From assembly GCA_035630295.1 (NCBI GenBank), contig DASQKY010000003.1, positions 1 to 64,000 on the forward strand: DNA of 64,000 nt, written 5' to 3'. Each line of letters starts with the position of its first letter. Position 1 is the stretch's first letter. This document shows, piece by piece, positions 1-9,224 of the stretch. Source of the DNA: Acidimicrobiales bacterium. Its GTDB lineage: Bacteria; Actinomycetota; Acidimicrobiia; Acidimicrobiales; Iamiaceae. The notes beneath the pieces are model-generated. The model had not been told where the DNA came from. It did not search any database and saw nothing but the letters and a program-made list of their open reading frames with translations. The position numbers were made by a program, and so were the translations under genes.

Positions 1-1554
1 GCCGTGCGCGTCACCCTGGGCCCGAAGGGCCGCAACGTCGTCCTGTCGAAGTCGTGGGGGGCGCCGACGATCACCAACGACGGCGTGTCCATCGCCAAGG
101 AGATCGACCTCGAGGACCCCTACGAGAAGATCGGCGCCGAGCTCGTCAAGGAGGTCGCCAAGAAGACCGACGACGTCGCCGGTGACGGCACCACCACCGC
201 GACCGTCCTCGCCTGGTCGATGGTCCGCCACGGCCTGCGCAACGTGGCCGCCGGCGCCAACCCGATGTCGCTCAAGAAGGGCATCGAGGCCGCCGTCGAG
301 GCCGCCGTCGAGAGCCTGAAGGACATCGCCAAGGACACCGACTCCAAGGAGCAGATCGCCCAGGTCGCCGCCATCTCGGCCAACGACCAGGAGATCGGCG
401 AGAAGATCGCCGAGGCCATCGACAAGGTGGGCAAGGACGGCGTCATCACCGTCGAGGAGTCCAACACCTTCGGCCTGGAGATGGACCTGGTCGAGGGCAT
501 GCGCTTCGACAAGGGCTACATCTCCCCCTACTTCGTCACCGACACCGACCGCATGGAGGCCGTCCTCGACGACGCCGTGGTCCTCCTGGTGTCGTCCAAG
601 ATCACCGCCGTGCGCGACCTGGTCCCCGTCCTCGAGAAGATCATGCAGGGCGGTCGCCCGCTGGTCATCGTGGCCGAGGACATCGAGGGCGAGGCCCTGG
701 CCACGCTGGTGGTCAACAAGATCCGGGGCACGTTCAAGTCGGTGGCGGTCAAGGCCCCCGGCTTCGGCGAGCGCCGCAAGGCCATGCTGGCCGACATCGC
801 CATCCTCACCGGCGGCCAGGTCATCTCCGAGGAGGTCGGCCTCAAGCTGGAGAACACCACCCTCGACCTGCTGGGCACGGCCAAGAAGGTCATCGTCAGC
901 AAGGACGAGACCACCATCGTCGAGGGCGGCGGCGACGAGGGCGACATCAAGGGCCGCATCGCCCAGATCAAGGCCGAGATCGACAGCACCGACTCCGACT
1001 ACGACCGGGAGAAGCTCCAGGAGCGCCTGGCCAAGCTGTCCGGGGGCGTGGCCGTGCTCAAGGTCGGCGCCGCCACCGAGACCGAGCTCAAGGAGAAGAA
1101 GCACCGCATCGAGGACGCGGTGTCCACGGCCAAGGCCGCGGTGGAGGAGGGCGTGGTGCCCGGCGGCGGCGTGGCCCTCATCCGCACCCAGTCCGCCATC
1201 CTCGACGTGGCCGAGAAGCTCTCGGGCGACGAGGCCACCGGGGCCCGCATCGTGGCCAAGGCCGTCGAGGAGCCGCTCAAGCAGATCGCCCTCAACGCCG
1301 GCCTCGAGGGCGGCGTCGTGGTCGAGAAGGTGAAGGGCCTCGAAGGTGGTCACGGCTACAACGCCGGCACCGGCGAGTACGAGGACCTCACCTCCAAGGT
1401 CCCCGACGCGGCCAAGGTCACCCGGTCGGCGCTTCAGAACGCGGCGTCCATCGCCGCCCTGTTCCTCACCACCGAGGCCGTCATCGTCGACAAGCCGGCC
1501 GAGAGCGGCGCCGGTGGCGGGATGCCCGGCGGCGGTGGCATGGACGACTTCTGA
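1..1554 (+). CDS. groEL: Chaperonin GroEL (Hsp60), 5'-truncated by window edge
   Basis: 60-kDa chaperonin that refolds cytosolic proteins in an ATP-driven double-ring cage with GroES. The frame is open from base 1; 517 residues are visible, so roughly 25 N-terminal residues of a normal ~540-residue GroEL lie outside the window. The sequence shows the [10 protein letters not shown] start-proximal block, the ATP-binding motif [10 protein letters not shown] near nt 181-210, the PGGG segment near nt 1159, and a C-terminal Gly/Met tail ending GGGMDDF. The Gly/Met tail is the type that lines the cavity, unlike the His-rich tails of some actinobacterial paralogues. No groES is visible. The gene is followed by a strong hairpin terminator. 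Identification is secure; the start codon is not in the window. Confidence 0.98.
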   Translation, partial: AVRVTLGPKGRNVVLSKSWGAPTITNDGVSIAKEIDLEDPYEKIGAELVKEVAKKTDDVAGDGTTTATVLAWSMVRHGLRNVAAGANPMSLKKGIEAAVEAAVESLKDIAKDTDSKEQIAQVAAISANDQEIGEKIAEAIDKVGKDGVITVEESNTFGLEMDLVEGMRFDKGYISPYFVTDTDRMEAVLDDAVVLLVSSKITAVRDLVPVLEKIMQGGRPLVIVAEDIEGEALATLVVNKIRGTFKSVAVKAPGFGERRKAMLADIAILTGGQVISEEVGLKLENTTLDLLGTAKKVIVSKDETTIVEGGGDEGDIKGRIAQIKAEIDSTDSDYDREKLQERLAKLSGGVAVLKVGAATETELKEKKHRIEDAVSTAKAAVEEGVVPGGGVALIRTQSAILDVAEKLSGDEATGARIVAKAVEEPLKQIALNAGLEGGVVVEKVKGLEGGHGYNAGTGEYEDLTSKVPDAAKVTRSALQNAASIAALFLTTEAVIVDKPAESGAGGGMPGGGGMDDF

Positions 1555-1603
1555 TCGTCCCCGCCCGCTGACCGACCGGCCTCGGGCCGGCACCAGCACG
1601 ACG

Positions 1604-1631
1604 AAGGGCCGCCCTCTCGGGGGCGGCCCTT
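1604..1631 (+). terminator. Hairpin terminator after groEL
   Basis: Perfect 11-bp inverted repeat (AAGGGCCGCCC at 1604-1614, complement at 1621-1631) with a 6-nt loop. It lies between groEL and the convergent WXG gene and reads AA...TT at its base, so it could stop transcription from either side. Confidence 0.75.
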
Positions 1632-1656
1632 CCGCGTCGACCGACCCGGGGGTGGC

Positions 1657-1944
1657 TCAGGCCGCGTTGCCGCCGGCCTGCATGATGGCGGCGCGGATGC
1701 GGGCCACCTCGCCGGCCAGGCGGAGGAGCTCGTCACGGGCGGTCTCCAACTGGCGGGCGGTGGTGGGCCACCCGTCGCGGAAGGCCCGGGCCAGTTGGCC
1801 ATCCCACACGTCGGGGCGGGACAGGGTCTCGCCGTGGCGGACGATGGTGGCGATGTCGGTGGCCAGCTGGCCGTCGACGGTGGCCCGGAGGCCGTCGACG
1901 GCCACCCGGGCCGTCTCGGTGGCGAGGACGCGGTCGCTGCTCAT
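1657..1944 (-). CDS. WXG100-like small protein (candidate type VII secretion substrate/partner)
   Basis: Predicted 95-residue, mostly helical protein with Trp47-Asp-Gly49 midway between two helices, the WXG signature of ESAT-6/WXG100 proteins, and the usual family length (~100 residues). The ATG at 1944 is preceded by AGGAGAG at good spacing, so the short start is preferred over the long in-frame extension upstream. It lies 77 nt downstream of, and on the same strand as, the large FHA/FtsK ATPase gene, which is the kind of ATPase that exports WXG proteins. Assignment rests on the motif, size and neighbour; it could be a cytosolic helical hairpin instead. No C-terminal YxxxD/E signal is present, so if it is secreted it may depend on a partner or on the ATPase directly. 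Confidence 0.6.
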   Translation of the reverse strand: MSSDRVLATETARVAVDGLRATVDGQLATDIATIVRHGETLSRPDVWDGQLARAFRDGWPTTARQLETARDELLRLAGEVARIRAAIMQAGGNAA

Positions 1945-2021
1945 GGGGTCTCTCCTGGGGTGACGGCGGACGACTAAGGCGGACCACGGGTACCCTCGAT
2001 GTACCTCGACAAACGTCGTGT

Positions 2022-5000
2022 TCAGTCGGGCTGGGCCACCTGGACGAGCTCCACCTCCCCCCCGGTGCACAGGTAGCCCCGGCCCGGCCCCAGAGCGGTG
2101 GTGGCCCGCCGGGGCAGTCGCACGTCCAGCAGGTCGCCGTCGAGGTCCACGTCGGGCTGGAGCAGCAGGCCGACGCGGCTGGCCCGGACCAGCCGGGCCC
2201 AGTGCGACCACAGCCCCCGCAGCGCGTCGGCCCGCCCGGCTGCCACCACCACGACATCGGGCCGGGCCAGGACGTCGGGCAGGACCCCGCCCTCCGGGTC
2301 GACCCCCTCCATGTCGTCGACCAGCAGCAGCAGGGGCGGCCCGACCGGCTCCCGGTCGAGGAGGGCGGGCAGCGCGTCGGCCACGGCGCCGGGCGACAGG
2401 CGCGGGCCCAGGGCGCCGTCGTCCCCCAGCGTCGAACGCGGCCCGGCCACCACCGCCGTACGCCACCCGGCGGCCCGGGCCACGGTGCCGGCCACGGCCA
2501 GCACCGTGGTGCGGCCGGAGCGGGCCGGCCCGGCCACCAGGGCGTGCTCGCCCTCGTACAGGGTCAGGCCGGCCGGCCCGAGGGTGCGCTCACCGATCCC
2601 GACGGTCAGGAGCCGGGGAACGGTGGCGAGGCGGGTGGCGCCGGCCACCTCGGCCACCGCCACGGCGCGGGGGAGCGCACCGACCGGGACCGGAGGGTGG
2701 CACCGGGGTCCACCGGCGTGGCGGGCGGCCACCGCCGCCACCTCGGCCTCGACCCCGCCGGCCGGACGGGCCACCTGGACCTCGACGGCCCGGCCGGCGG
2801 CCACGGCCCGGCCGGGTACGAAGGCGGGCAGGTCGGCGCGGCGGAACCCGGCCTGGGCGTGGTCGAGGTCGTCGGCCAGGCGGAACAGCAGCTGCTGGCG
2901 CACCACCCCCCGGAGCGGCGCCGGTAGGTCACCGGGCCGGTCACCGGCCACCGCCAGGTGCAGGCCCAGCTCCGGACCCTCGGCGAAGGCGCGGGCGAAG
3001 CCGTCCACGACGACGCCGGAGGACTCCTCCCACTCGGCCAGTAGGGGGCCGATGCCGTCGACCAGCACCAGCACGCGAGGGGCGTCGGGACCGGTGGGGC
3101 CCCGCCGGCGGCGGTCCAGCTCGGCCCGGAGCCAGGCCACCAGGCGGGCCTGGCGCTCGCCGTCGCCCGGGCCGACCACGGCGCCGGTGTGGGGCAGGCC
3201 GTCCAGCGCCCCGAGGACCCCGGTCCCCATGTCCAGCGCGTACAGGTGCAGGTCGTCGGGCCCCGTGCCCCGGGCCGCGGCCAGGGCCAGGGACAACAGC
3301 GCGGTGGTGGTGCCGCTGCCCGGGAGCCCGGCCAGCAGGAGGTGGCCGTCGGCCGGGCGCCACCCGAAGGGCACCTGGGCCTGGTCGTCGGGCCGGTCGG
3401 CCAGGGCGAAGGCGACCTCGGCCCCGGCGGAGCCGAAGGGGGCGGCGGGCCCGGCCGCGGCCGCCACCTCGGCCAGGTCGACCTGGGCCGGCAGCGGGCC
3501 CAGGCACGGCCGCCGGGGGAGGGGGCGGCCCGAGGCGGCGTGGGCCCGGCGGCACGCCTCGACCAGGCGGGCCAGGTCCGACGGGCCGTCCGGTCGATCC
3601 TGGTGCTCTTCGCCGCCCGGGGCCGGCTCCGCACCCCGGAAGGGGCGCACCTCCACCGGGCCCCGCCGGCCGACCGGTGCCGGGCCGGTGCCGAGGGCGG
3701 CCTGGAAGGCCACCACCTCCCCGGGCCCGAAGCGCACCAGGGCCCGGCCCGGCCGGCCCCGGGGGAGACGGGCCGCGCCGGGGCCGTCGATGACGTCGTG
3801 GGAGTCGGCGGCGTCCTGGACCCGGAGGGCGATGCGCAGGGCGGTGTTGGCCCGGATGCTCTCGCTGACCGCCCCACTGGGCCGCTGGGTGGCCAGCACC
3901 AGGTGCACCCCCAGCGACCGGCCCCGCTGGGCCACCCCGACCAGTGACTCCACGAAGTCCGGCAGCTCGGCCCGCAGGGTGGCGAACTCGTCGACCACCA
4001 CCACCAGCCGGGGGAGGGGCGGCCCGGTGGTGCCGGCCAGGCGCCGGTGGGCGGCCAGGTCGGCGGCCCCGGCGGCCCGGAGGACCCGCTCGCGATGGCG
4101 CAGCTCGGCCTCCAGCGAGCGCAGCGCCCGCTGGGCCAGGTGGGTGTCGAGGTCGGTGACCAGGCCGACGACGTGGGGGAGGTGGGCGCATTGGTCGAAG
4201 GCGCTGCCGCCCTTGAAGTCGACCAGCAGGAACGTGCAGCGCTCCGGTGGGGCGCCGGCGGCCAGGCCGGCCACCAGCGAGCGCAGGAGCTCGGACTTGC
4301 CGGCGCCGGTGGTCCCGGCCACCAGCGCGTGGGGCCCGTCACCCACCAGGTCGAGGGCCAGGGCCCCGTCGGCGGCCACCCCCACCGGGGCGACCAGCGC
4401 CGGGTCGGAGCCACCTTCCTCCCACCGCCGGGCCACCGCCGCCGGCTCCGGCGGGTCGAGGCCGAGGAGGGGCAGGAGGGCGACGGCGGGCGGGAGGTCG
4501 GCGCCGGCCCCGGCCTGTTCCGGGTCGTCGAACCGGGCCAGGCCCCGGGCCGCCCGCCGGGCCGTGGCCTCGGAGATCCCACCGGCCAGCGCGCCGGGCA
4601 CCACGGTCCCGTCCCGGAGGCGGTGGACCCGGGCCGTGCCGTCGCCGTCCTGCACCTCGATCACCACGGTGCAGGCGGCCGGCAACCGGTCCTCGGTGCT
4701 CGCCACCACCACGCCGGCCACCGGCCCGGCCCCACCTCGCAGGACGGCTCGCACCGGCGCCCGGCGCCCTTCGGTGAGGGCCTCGTCGTCCACCACCACC
4801 AGCGTGGCGGACCCCGCTCCGTCCCGGTCGGGCGGCAGCCGATGGGCCGGTCCGTCGTCGACGGCCTCGGCCCGGGCCCGGCACCAGGCCTCGGCGCCGG
4901 CCGGGTCGGCGGCCAGGAGGCGGCGCCCCGACCCGGCCGGGTCCCGGGTGTGGGGCAGCCACTTGGCCCAGTCCCAGTCGCCGGCCGTCCCGGGGCCGGC

Positions 5001-6386
5001 CAGCACCAGCACCGGCAGGTCGGCCGGGCCGTGGAGGACGGCGGCCTGCACCACCAGAGCCCGGGCCACGGCCAGGGCCGCCGGCCGGGGGCCGACCACG
5101 CCGACCACGCCGTTGCCGTCCAGGTCGACCACGACGGGCGCCTCGACCAGCCGGCTGGCGGCCTCCAGGACGGCGCGCACCTCCTCGGTCCGGCCCCGCG
5201 GGTCACCGGCCACCGGCAGGACCCACCGGTCGGCGCCGATCCCGACCCGCAGGCGGAGCCAGTCGTGGTGACCGGGCCGGCGCTCCCACAACCGGGTGGA
5301 CGGGCCCTCGACCCGGCGCAGGAGCTCGGCCGGGTCGGGCACCTCGTCAGCCCGCCGGCACCGTTCGGCCTCGGCCCGGACGGCGAGGGTTCGGGCCAGC
5401 CCGTCGAGGTCGCGCCGGTAGCGGGCCGCCTCCCGCCGGCGCCCTCGCCGCCCCCGCCGCCGGCCGTCGAGGGCGGAGGCCACCGCCGTCACCGGCCCCA
5501 GGAGGGCCAGGGCGGCGTAGAGGACCTGACCGGTGATGGCCACCATCGCTCCGGCGGCCACCATCGAGGCGACGATGGACAGGGCCCCGACCCCCGTGGG
5601 CCCGGCCTCCTCCCGGGGCGGGACGGGGAGCGCCACCGGCTCGGCCGGCGGGGGCGGGGCCGGCCGGGGTGGCCGGTTGAACGGCACCGTGGGCCCGCCC
5701 CGCAACCCACCGCTCCCGCTCCCGCTCCCGAGACCGCTGGCCCGGTCGTCGGTGATCGGCGGCCGCACCACCACCTGGACCGCGCCCAGGCGGACGACGG
5801 CCCCGGGCCGGATCGGGGTGGGAGTGGTGGCCGCCCGCCCGTCGACCCACGTGCCGTTGTGGGACCCGGCGTCGGTGACGGTGGCGGTGCCGTCGGGACC
5901 CACGTCCAGCCGGGCGTGGTGGCCCGACACGGTGTCGTGGCTGACGACCACGTCCTGGGAGGACCGGCCCACGCTCCACCAGCCCGGCCCCACCGCGGTG
6001 CGAGATCCCGTGTCGAGCCCGCCCACCACCGCCACCTCGGCCTGCGTCCCGAGGCTGACGGGCTCGAGGGGAGGCCCCAGCGCCATCCCGTGGGCGGCCG
6101 TGCCGCCTTCCCCCGAGCCGGCAGCCCCACCGTTGGCGGCAGGGGTCGGGCCCGGCGACGGCGCGGGGACCAGGCGGACGACGGCGCCGGAGCGGAGGCC
6201 GGACCGGTCCAGGCGGCGGTGCCGGGCCACCACCTCGCCGTCGACCTCCAGGTCGAGGCCCGGGCCCGGTGGCACCCTGGCCGCCGCAGCCAGGGCCGCC
6301 ACCAGGTGGCCCACCGTGGCGTCGGGGTCGTGGACGGCCACGTCCAGCTCGAGGTGGTGCCCGCCGTGGGCCAGGACGATCTGCAT
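2022..6386 (-). CDS. FHA-domain FtsK/SpoIIIE-type ATPase (EssC/EccC-like, type VII secretion)
   Basis: Large membrane-bound hexameric-type motor predicted to recognise and export WXG100 substrates. Of 1454 residues: 1-75 resemble a ubiquitin-like/EssC N-terminal fold; ~125-210 form an FHA phosphothreonine-binding domain (SVGR at 138, SGHH at 154, HNGTW at 176); two membrane segments follow at ~267-305. Three P-loop units come next. The first is intact (GTTGAGKSE near 690, hydrophobic strand plus DEF near 797). The second (GLPGSGTTT near 1020) and third (GPARSGRTT near 1285) have degenerate Walker A motifs, as in EccC/EssC, where the C-terminal NTPase modules are regulatory and bind substrate. 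The order FHA-TM-FtsK(x3) matches Firmicutes EssC better than mycobacterial EccC, which lacks FHA. No EccB/D/E or mycosin gene is nearby. ATG at 6386; 95-nt divergent gap to hemQ. Confidence 0.85.
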   Translation of the reverse strand: MQIVLAHGGHHLELDVAVHDPDATVGHLVAALAAAARVPPGPGLDLEVDGEVVARHRRLDRSGLRSGAVVRLVPAPSPGPTPAANGGAAGSGEGGTAAHGMALGPPLEPVSLGTQAEVAVVGGLDTGSRTAVGPGWWSVGRSSQDVVVSHDTVSGHHARLDVGPDGTATVTDAGSHNGTWVDGRAATTPTPIRPGAVVRLGAVQVVVRPPITDDRASGLGSGSGSGGLRGGPTVPFNRPPRPAPPPPAEPVALPVPPREEAGPTGVGALSIVASMVAAGAMVAITGQVLYAALALLGPVTAVASALDGRRRGRRGRRREAARYRRDLDGLARTLAVRAEAERCRRADEVPDPAELLRRVEGPSTRLWERRPGHHDWLRLRVGIGADRWVLPVAGDPRGRTEEVRAVLEAASRLVEAPVVVDLDGNGVVGVVGPRPAALAVARALVVQAAVLHGPADLPVLVLAGPGTAGDWDWAKWLPHTRDPAGSGRRLLAADPAGAEAWCRARAEAVDDGPAHRLPPDRDGAGSATLVVVDDEALTEGRRAPVRAVLRGGAGPVAGVVVASTEDRLPAACTVVIEVQDGDGTARVHRLRDGTVVPGALAGGISEATARRAARGLARFDDPEQAGAGADLPPAVALLPLLGLDPPEPAAVARRWEEGGSDPALVAPVGVAADGALALDLVGDGPHALVAGTTGAGKSELLRSLVAGLAAGAPPERCTFLLVDFKGGSAFDQCAHLPHVVGLVTDLDTHLAQRALRSLEAELRHRERVLRAAGAADLAAHRRLAGTTGPPLPRLVVVVDEFATLRAELPDFVESLVGVAQRGRSLGVHLVLATQRPSGAVSESIRANTALRIALRVQDAADSHDVIDGPGAARLPRGRPGRALVRFGPGEVVAFQAALGTGPAPVGRRGPVEVRPFRGAEPAPGGEEHQDRPDGPSDLARLVEACRRAHAASGRPLPRRPCLGPLPAQVDLAEVAAAAGPAAPFGSAGAEVAFALADRPDDQAQVPFGWRPADGHLLLAGLPGSGTTTALLSLALAAARGTGPDDLHLYALDMGTGVLGALDGLPHTGAVVGPGDGERQARLVAWLRAELDRRRRGPTGPDAPRVLVLVDGIGPLLAEWEESSGVVVDGFARAFAEGPELGLHLAVAGDRPGDLPAPLRGVVRQQLLFRLADDLDHAQAGFRRADLPAFVPGRAVAAGRAVEVQVARPAGGVEAEVAAVAARHAGGPRCHPPVPVGALPRAVAVAEVAGATRLATVPRLLTVGIGERTLGPAGLTLYEGEHALVAGPARSGRTTVLAVAGTVARAAGWRTAVVAGPRSTLGDDGALGPRLSPGAVADALPALLDREPVGPPLLLLVDDMEGVDPEGGVLPDVLARPDVVVVAAGRADALRGLWSHWARLVRASRVGLLLQPDVDLDGDLLDVRLPRRATTALGPGRGYLCTGGEVELVQVAQPD

Positions 6387-6481
6387 GACCGGCCCTCCTA
6401 CCCCTCGCCCCCGGGCGCCGACCCCGCGCCGGGCCGCCCGACGACGGGGGCCGGGCCGGGGCCTGCCGGTAGGGTCGGACC

Positions 6482-7177
6482 GTGACCGAGCCGCTCGTCC
6501 CCCAGGTCGGCCAGGGCGTCCTGCACCTGTTCTGGAAGCGGCCCGGCCCGGCCGACCCCCCGGTCGACGCGGCCGCGGTGGCCGCCGCGGTGAAGGCGGC
6601 CGAGTCCGACGGGGTCCAGGTGGTGCCGGTGGCGCTGCTGGGCCACAAGGCCGACCTGGCCACCATGGCGCTGGGGCCGGACCTGTGGCGCCTCCGGGCG
6701 GTGCAGACCGACCTGGCCGCCGCCGGCCTGGTGCTGGCCGACTCCTACGTGTCGCTCACCGAGCTGTCGGAGTACGCCCAGGGCGTGCCCGAGGAGCTGC
6801 GCCAGGCCCGGCTGTGGCCCCAGCTCCCGCCGGAGGGCAAGCGGGCCTGGTGCTTCTACCCCATGTCGAAGCGCCGGTGGGTCGGGGCCAACTGGTTCAC
6901 CCTGCCCTATGACGAGCGCAAGGAGCTCATGTACGAGCACGGCGGCTCGGGCCGGAAGTTCGCGGGCCGGGTGCTCCAGGTGGTCACCGGCTCCACCGGG
7001 GTCGACGACTTCGAGTGGGGGGTCACGTTGTTCGCCGTGCACCCCGACGACCTGAAGGAGGTCGTCTACACCATGCGCTACGACACCGCCTCGGCCCTCT
7101 ACGGCGAGTTCGGCACCTTCTACACCGGCATGGTCGGCTCCCTCGACGAGGTCCTCTCCCAGGTCGGCCTGGCCTGA
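6482..7177 (+). CDS. hemQ: Coproheme decarboxylase HemQ/ChdC (chlorite dismutase family)
   Basis: Converts coproheme III to haem b by two oxidative decarboxylations using H2O2, the last step of the coproporphyrin-dependent pathway of actinobacteria and firmicutes. 231 residues, normal for the family. The C-terminal ferredoxin-like half is well conserved: FYPMSKRR, the WFTLPYDERKELMYEHG block with the haem-ligating His, then TGSTG..DFEWGVTLF. True chlorite dismutases carry a distal Arg; a chlorite dismutase role is unlikely given the haem genes hemE, hemH and hemG in the same window (48.4-52.0 kb). GTG start at 6482; the divergent FtsK-type gene starts 95 nt away. Confidence 0.92.
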   Translation: MTEPLVPQVGQGVLHLFWKRPGPADPPVDAAAVAAAVKAAESDGVQVVPVALLGHKADLATMALGPDLWRLRAVQTDLAAAGLVLADSYVSLTELSEYAQGVPEELRQARLWPQLPPEGKRAWCFYPMSKRRWVGANWFTLPYDERKELMYEHGGSGRKFAGRVLQVVTGSTGVDDFEWGVTLFAVHPDDLKEVVYTMRYDTASALYGEFGTFYTGMVGSLDEVLSQVGLA

Positions 7178-7201
7178 GGGGTTGCGGACGGCGATGGCAT
7201 A

Positions 7202-7217
7202 GGTCAGAATCTTGACC
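7202..7217. promoter_or_regulatory. Candidate autoregulatory palindrome upstream of antitoxin
   Basis: GGTCA-6 nt-TGACC, an inverted repeat ending one base before the antitoxin ATG. Phd/YefM/RelB-type antitoxins repress their own operon through short palindromes placed like this. The arms are only 5 bp, so this is suggestive. Confidence 0.35.
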
Positions 7218-7218
7218 A

Positions 7219-7467
7219 ATGAGCACGGTGCCGTTCTCCGAGGCCAAGAGCCACCTGTCGGAGCTGGCCGATCGTGTCGAGGGTGAGCGGGATCGCGTCG
7301 TGGTGACGCGGCACGGGCGGCCTTCGTTCGTCCTGGTCCACCCCGACTACCTCGACTCGCTCGAGGAGACGCTGGCCATCCTCGAGGACGCCGAGGTGGC
7401 GGCCAGCCTGGACGCTTCCCGCCAGGAGGCTGCGGCCGGCCTGGCCGCCCCCCTCGCCCTCCCCTGA
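7219..7467 (+). CDS. Antitoxin, Phd/YefM-RelB family
   Basis: 82-residue DNA-binding antitoxin expected to neutralise the RelE-type toxin encoded 17 nt downstream. The N-terminal fold is typical: SFSEAK/HLSEL-like helix, VVVTRHGRPSFVLVH strand segment, then SLEETLAIL, which closely resembles mycobacterial RelB/RelF antitoxins. The C-terminal part is an Ala-rich tail predicted to be disordered until it wraps the toxin. ATG start. A palindrome overlaps the leader, consistent with autoregulation. Confidence 0.88.
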   Translation: MSTVPFSEAKSHLSELADRVEGERDRVVVTRHGRPSFVLVHPDYLDSLEETLAILEDAEVAASLDASRQEAAAGLAAPLALP

Positions 7468-7483
7468 GCGACGGGATCAGGTC

Positions 7484-7762
7484 GTGGCCGAAGAGGAGGC
7501 GTACCGCGTCCTCGCCACCCCCGAGGCCCGGCGGCACCTCGACCGGCTGCCGGAGAAGATCCACCATGCGGCCCTGGCCCTGATCCACGGTCCCCTGGCT
7601 CACGACCCCCGACGGGTCGGCAAGCCCCTCGTCGGGGAACTGGCCGGGCTGCGGTCGGCGCGCCGGGCCGACTACCGGGTGATCTACGAGATCGACGATG
7701 CGGCGCGGACGGTCACCGTCCACCGGGTCCAGCACCGCCGTCACGCCTACCGGTCGCGCTGA
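7484..7762 (+). CDS. RelE/ParE-superfamily mRNA-cleaving toxin
   Basis: 92-residue toxin. RelE-type toxins cleave mRNA in the ribosomal A site. The sequence has the expected layout: YRVLATPEARRHLDRLP N-terminal helix, GKPLVGELAGLRSARRADYRVIYEID central sheet, and a basic C-terminus VHRVQHRRHAYR carrying the catalytic-type Arg/His/Tyr residues. GTG start at 7484, same operon as the antitoxin. The full-length fold and intact basic tail suggest a functional toxin. ParE (gyrase poison) is the main alternative within the superfamily, but the HRVxHRRxxY ending favours RelE. Confidence 0.88.
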   Translation: MAEEEAYRVLATPEARRHLDRLPEKIHHAALALIHGPLAHDPRRVGKPLVGELAGLRSARRADYRVIYEIDDAARTVTVHRVQHRRHAYRSR

Positions 7763-7832
7763 TCCTGGCGGAGTGGGTGGGCCAGTGAGACGCACGACAC
7801 GCCGGCGCCGCCGGTCCTAGGCTGCGGCGCCT

Positions 7833-9224
7833 GTGACCAGCCCGGGTCCCGTCGCCACCCCCGTCACCGAGCTCGGCCCGCCGGCCGGTCCGGGGGCGCG
7901 GCTCGGCCGGGGCGCCGCCCTGGCCCTGGCCGGCCTGGTCGCGGTGCTGGCCGTGCTGACCTCCGGAGCCGGCCCGGCGGGCGCCGGCGCCGAGGCCGCA
8001 GGCGGCGCCCCGCCCCGGCAGGCGGAGGAGGAGCGGCTGGGGACGATGGGAGGGCGGGTGTTCGTGGAGGAGGGGGCCGAGGATCGGCCGGTGGCCGGGG
8101 TGACCCTGGTCGTCCGCCGGGGGTCCACCGTCGTCACCGAGGAGACCACCGACGCCGAGGGGCAGTGGGAGGCCGAGGTCCCGGTGGGCACCTACACCGT
8201 CACCCTGGACCAGGAGACGCTGCCCGACGGTGTGGACCTGCGGGACGAGGACCGGGGCACCCTGGGGCCCGAGCGGGTGGGCCCCAACCTGCGCCGCACC
8301 TTCGCCTTCCCCCTCGGTGAGCGGGTGATCGGGCCGTCCTTCGCCGACCGCTTCGGTGATCGCCTGGGGGCGGGGGTGCGGGTCGGGCTCATCGTGGGCA
8401 TGGCCGCCATCGGCCTTTCCCTGGTGTTCGGCGTGACCGGCCTGGTGAACTTCGCCCACGGCGAGCTGGTGACCTTCGGGGCCCTGGTCGTCTACTTCCT
8501 CAGCTCGGCCCGGGGCGGTGTGCCTCAGCTCTCGCTGGTGGTGGCCAGCGTGCTCACCGTGGCCTGCGGGCTGCTCCTGGGCGCGGCCCTGGAGGGCGGC
8601 GTGTTCGGGCCGTTGCGCCGCCGGGGCACCGGCAACGTGGCCCTCATCGTGTTCACCATCGGCATGTCGCTGCTGCTGCGGTACACGTACCTGGTCGTCT
8701 TCGACAACAACCCGCGGCCGCTGCGCCAGTACGCCACCCAGCGGGCCGTCTTCCTGGGCCTGGCCCCCAAGGACCTGGTGGTGTGCGCGGTGGCCGTCGT
8801 GGCCATGGTCGGGGTGGGCCTGTTGCTCCAGGGCACCCGCCTGGGCACGGCCATGCGGGCCGTGGCCGACGACCGGGACCTGGCCGAGTCCTCCGGCATC
8901 GACGTGCGCCGCATCATCCTGGCGGTGTGGGCGGTGGGGACCGGCCTGGCCGCCCTGGGCGGGGTGCTGTTCGCGGTGGCCGAGCAGGTGGACTGGGACC
9001 TGGGCTATCAGCAGCTCCTGCTGATGTTCGCGGCGGTGGTGCTCGGCGGCCTGGGCAGCGCCTACGGGGCCATGGTGGGCGGCATGATCGTGGGCCTGGC
9101 CTCCGAGGTCAGCACCCTGTGGATCCCCAACGACTTCAAGACCGCGGTGTCCCTCGGCGTGCTCGTGGTGGTGCTCCTGCTGCGGCCCCAGGGCGTCCTC
9201 GGCGTGCGGGAGCGGTTGGGGTGA
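7833..9224 (+). CDS. livH: Branched-chain amino acid ABC transporter permease LivH with extra N-terminal domain
   Basis: Inner-membrane permease for high-affinity uptake of Leu/Ile/Val or related substrates. The LivH core spans ~175-463 and includes GLSLVFGVTGLVNFAHGELVTFGAL, the ADDRDLAESSGID cytoplasmic loop and the LGGLGSAYGAMVGG segment. Unusually, ~170 residues precede it: a signal-peptide-like hydrophobic stretch (~28-52), a linker, and a ~90-residue beta-rich domain (~68-160) with the pattern GxV...PVAGVTLVV...TTDAEGQWEAEVPVGTYTVTL, typical of carboxypeptidase-regulatory/transthyretin-like folds. Ordinary LivH is ~290-310 residues. GTG start at 7833. First gene of livHMGF, overlapping livM. 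Confidence 0.9.
   Translation: MTSPGPVATPVTELGPPAGPGARLGRGAALALAGLVAVLAVLTSGAGPAGAGAEAAGGAPPRQAEEERLGTMGGRVFVEEGAEDRPVAGVTLVVRRGSTVVTEETTDAEGQWEAEVPVGTYTVTLDQETLPDGVDLRDEDRGTLGPERVGPNLRRTFAFPLGERVIGPSFADRFGDRLGAGVRVGLIVGMAAIGLSLVFGVTGLVNFAHGELVTFGALVVYFLSSARGGVPQLSLVVASVLTVACGLLLGAALEGGVFGPLRRRGTGNVALIVFTIGMSLLLRYTYLVVFDNNPRPLRQYATQRAVFLGLAPKDLVVCAVAVVAMVGVGLLLQGTRLGTAMRAVADDRDLAESSGIDVRRIILAVWAVGTGLAALGGVLFAVAEQVDWDLGYQQLLLMFAAVVLGGLGSAYGAMVGGMIVGLASEVSTLWIPNDFKTAVSLGVLVVVLLLRPQGVLGVRERLG

Noticed and set aside
2018-6485. Very long plus-strand frames of 591-1057 residues opposite the FHA/FtsK gene
   Set aside because: Arg/Pro/Gly-biased shadows of the minus-strand coding strand; no domains, no start signals.
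6398-7795. 465-residue minus-strand frame across hemQ and the toxin-antitoxin genes
   Set aside because: Shadow of three plus-strand genes with clear family motifs.
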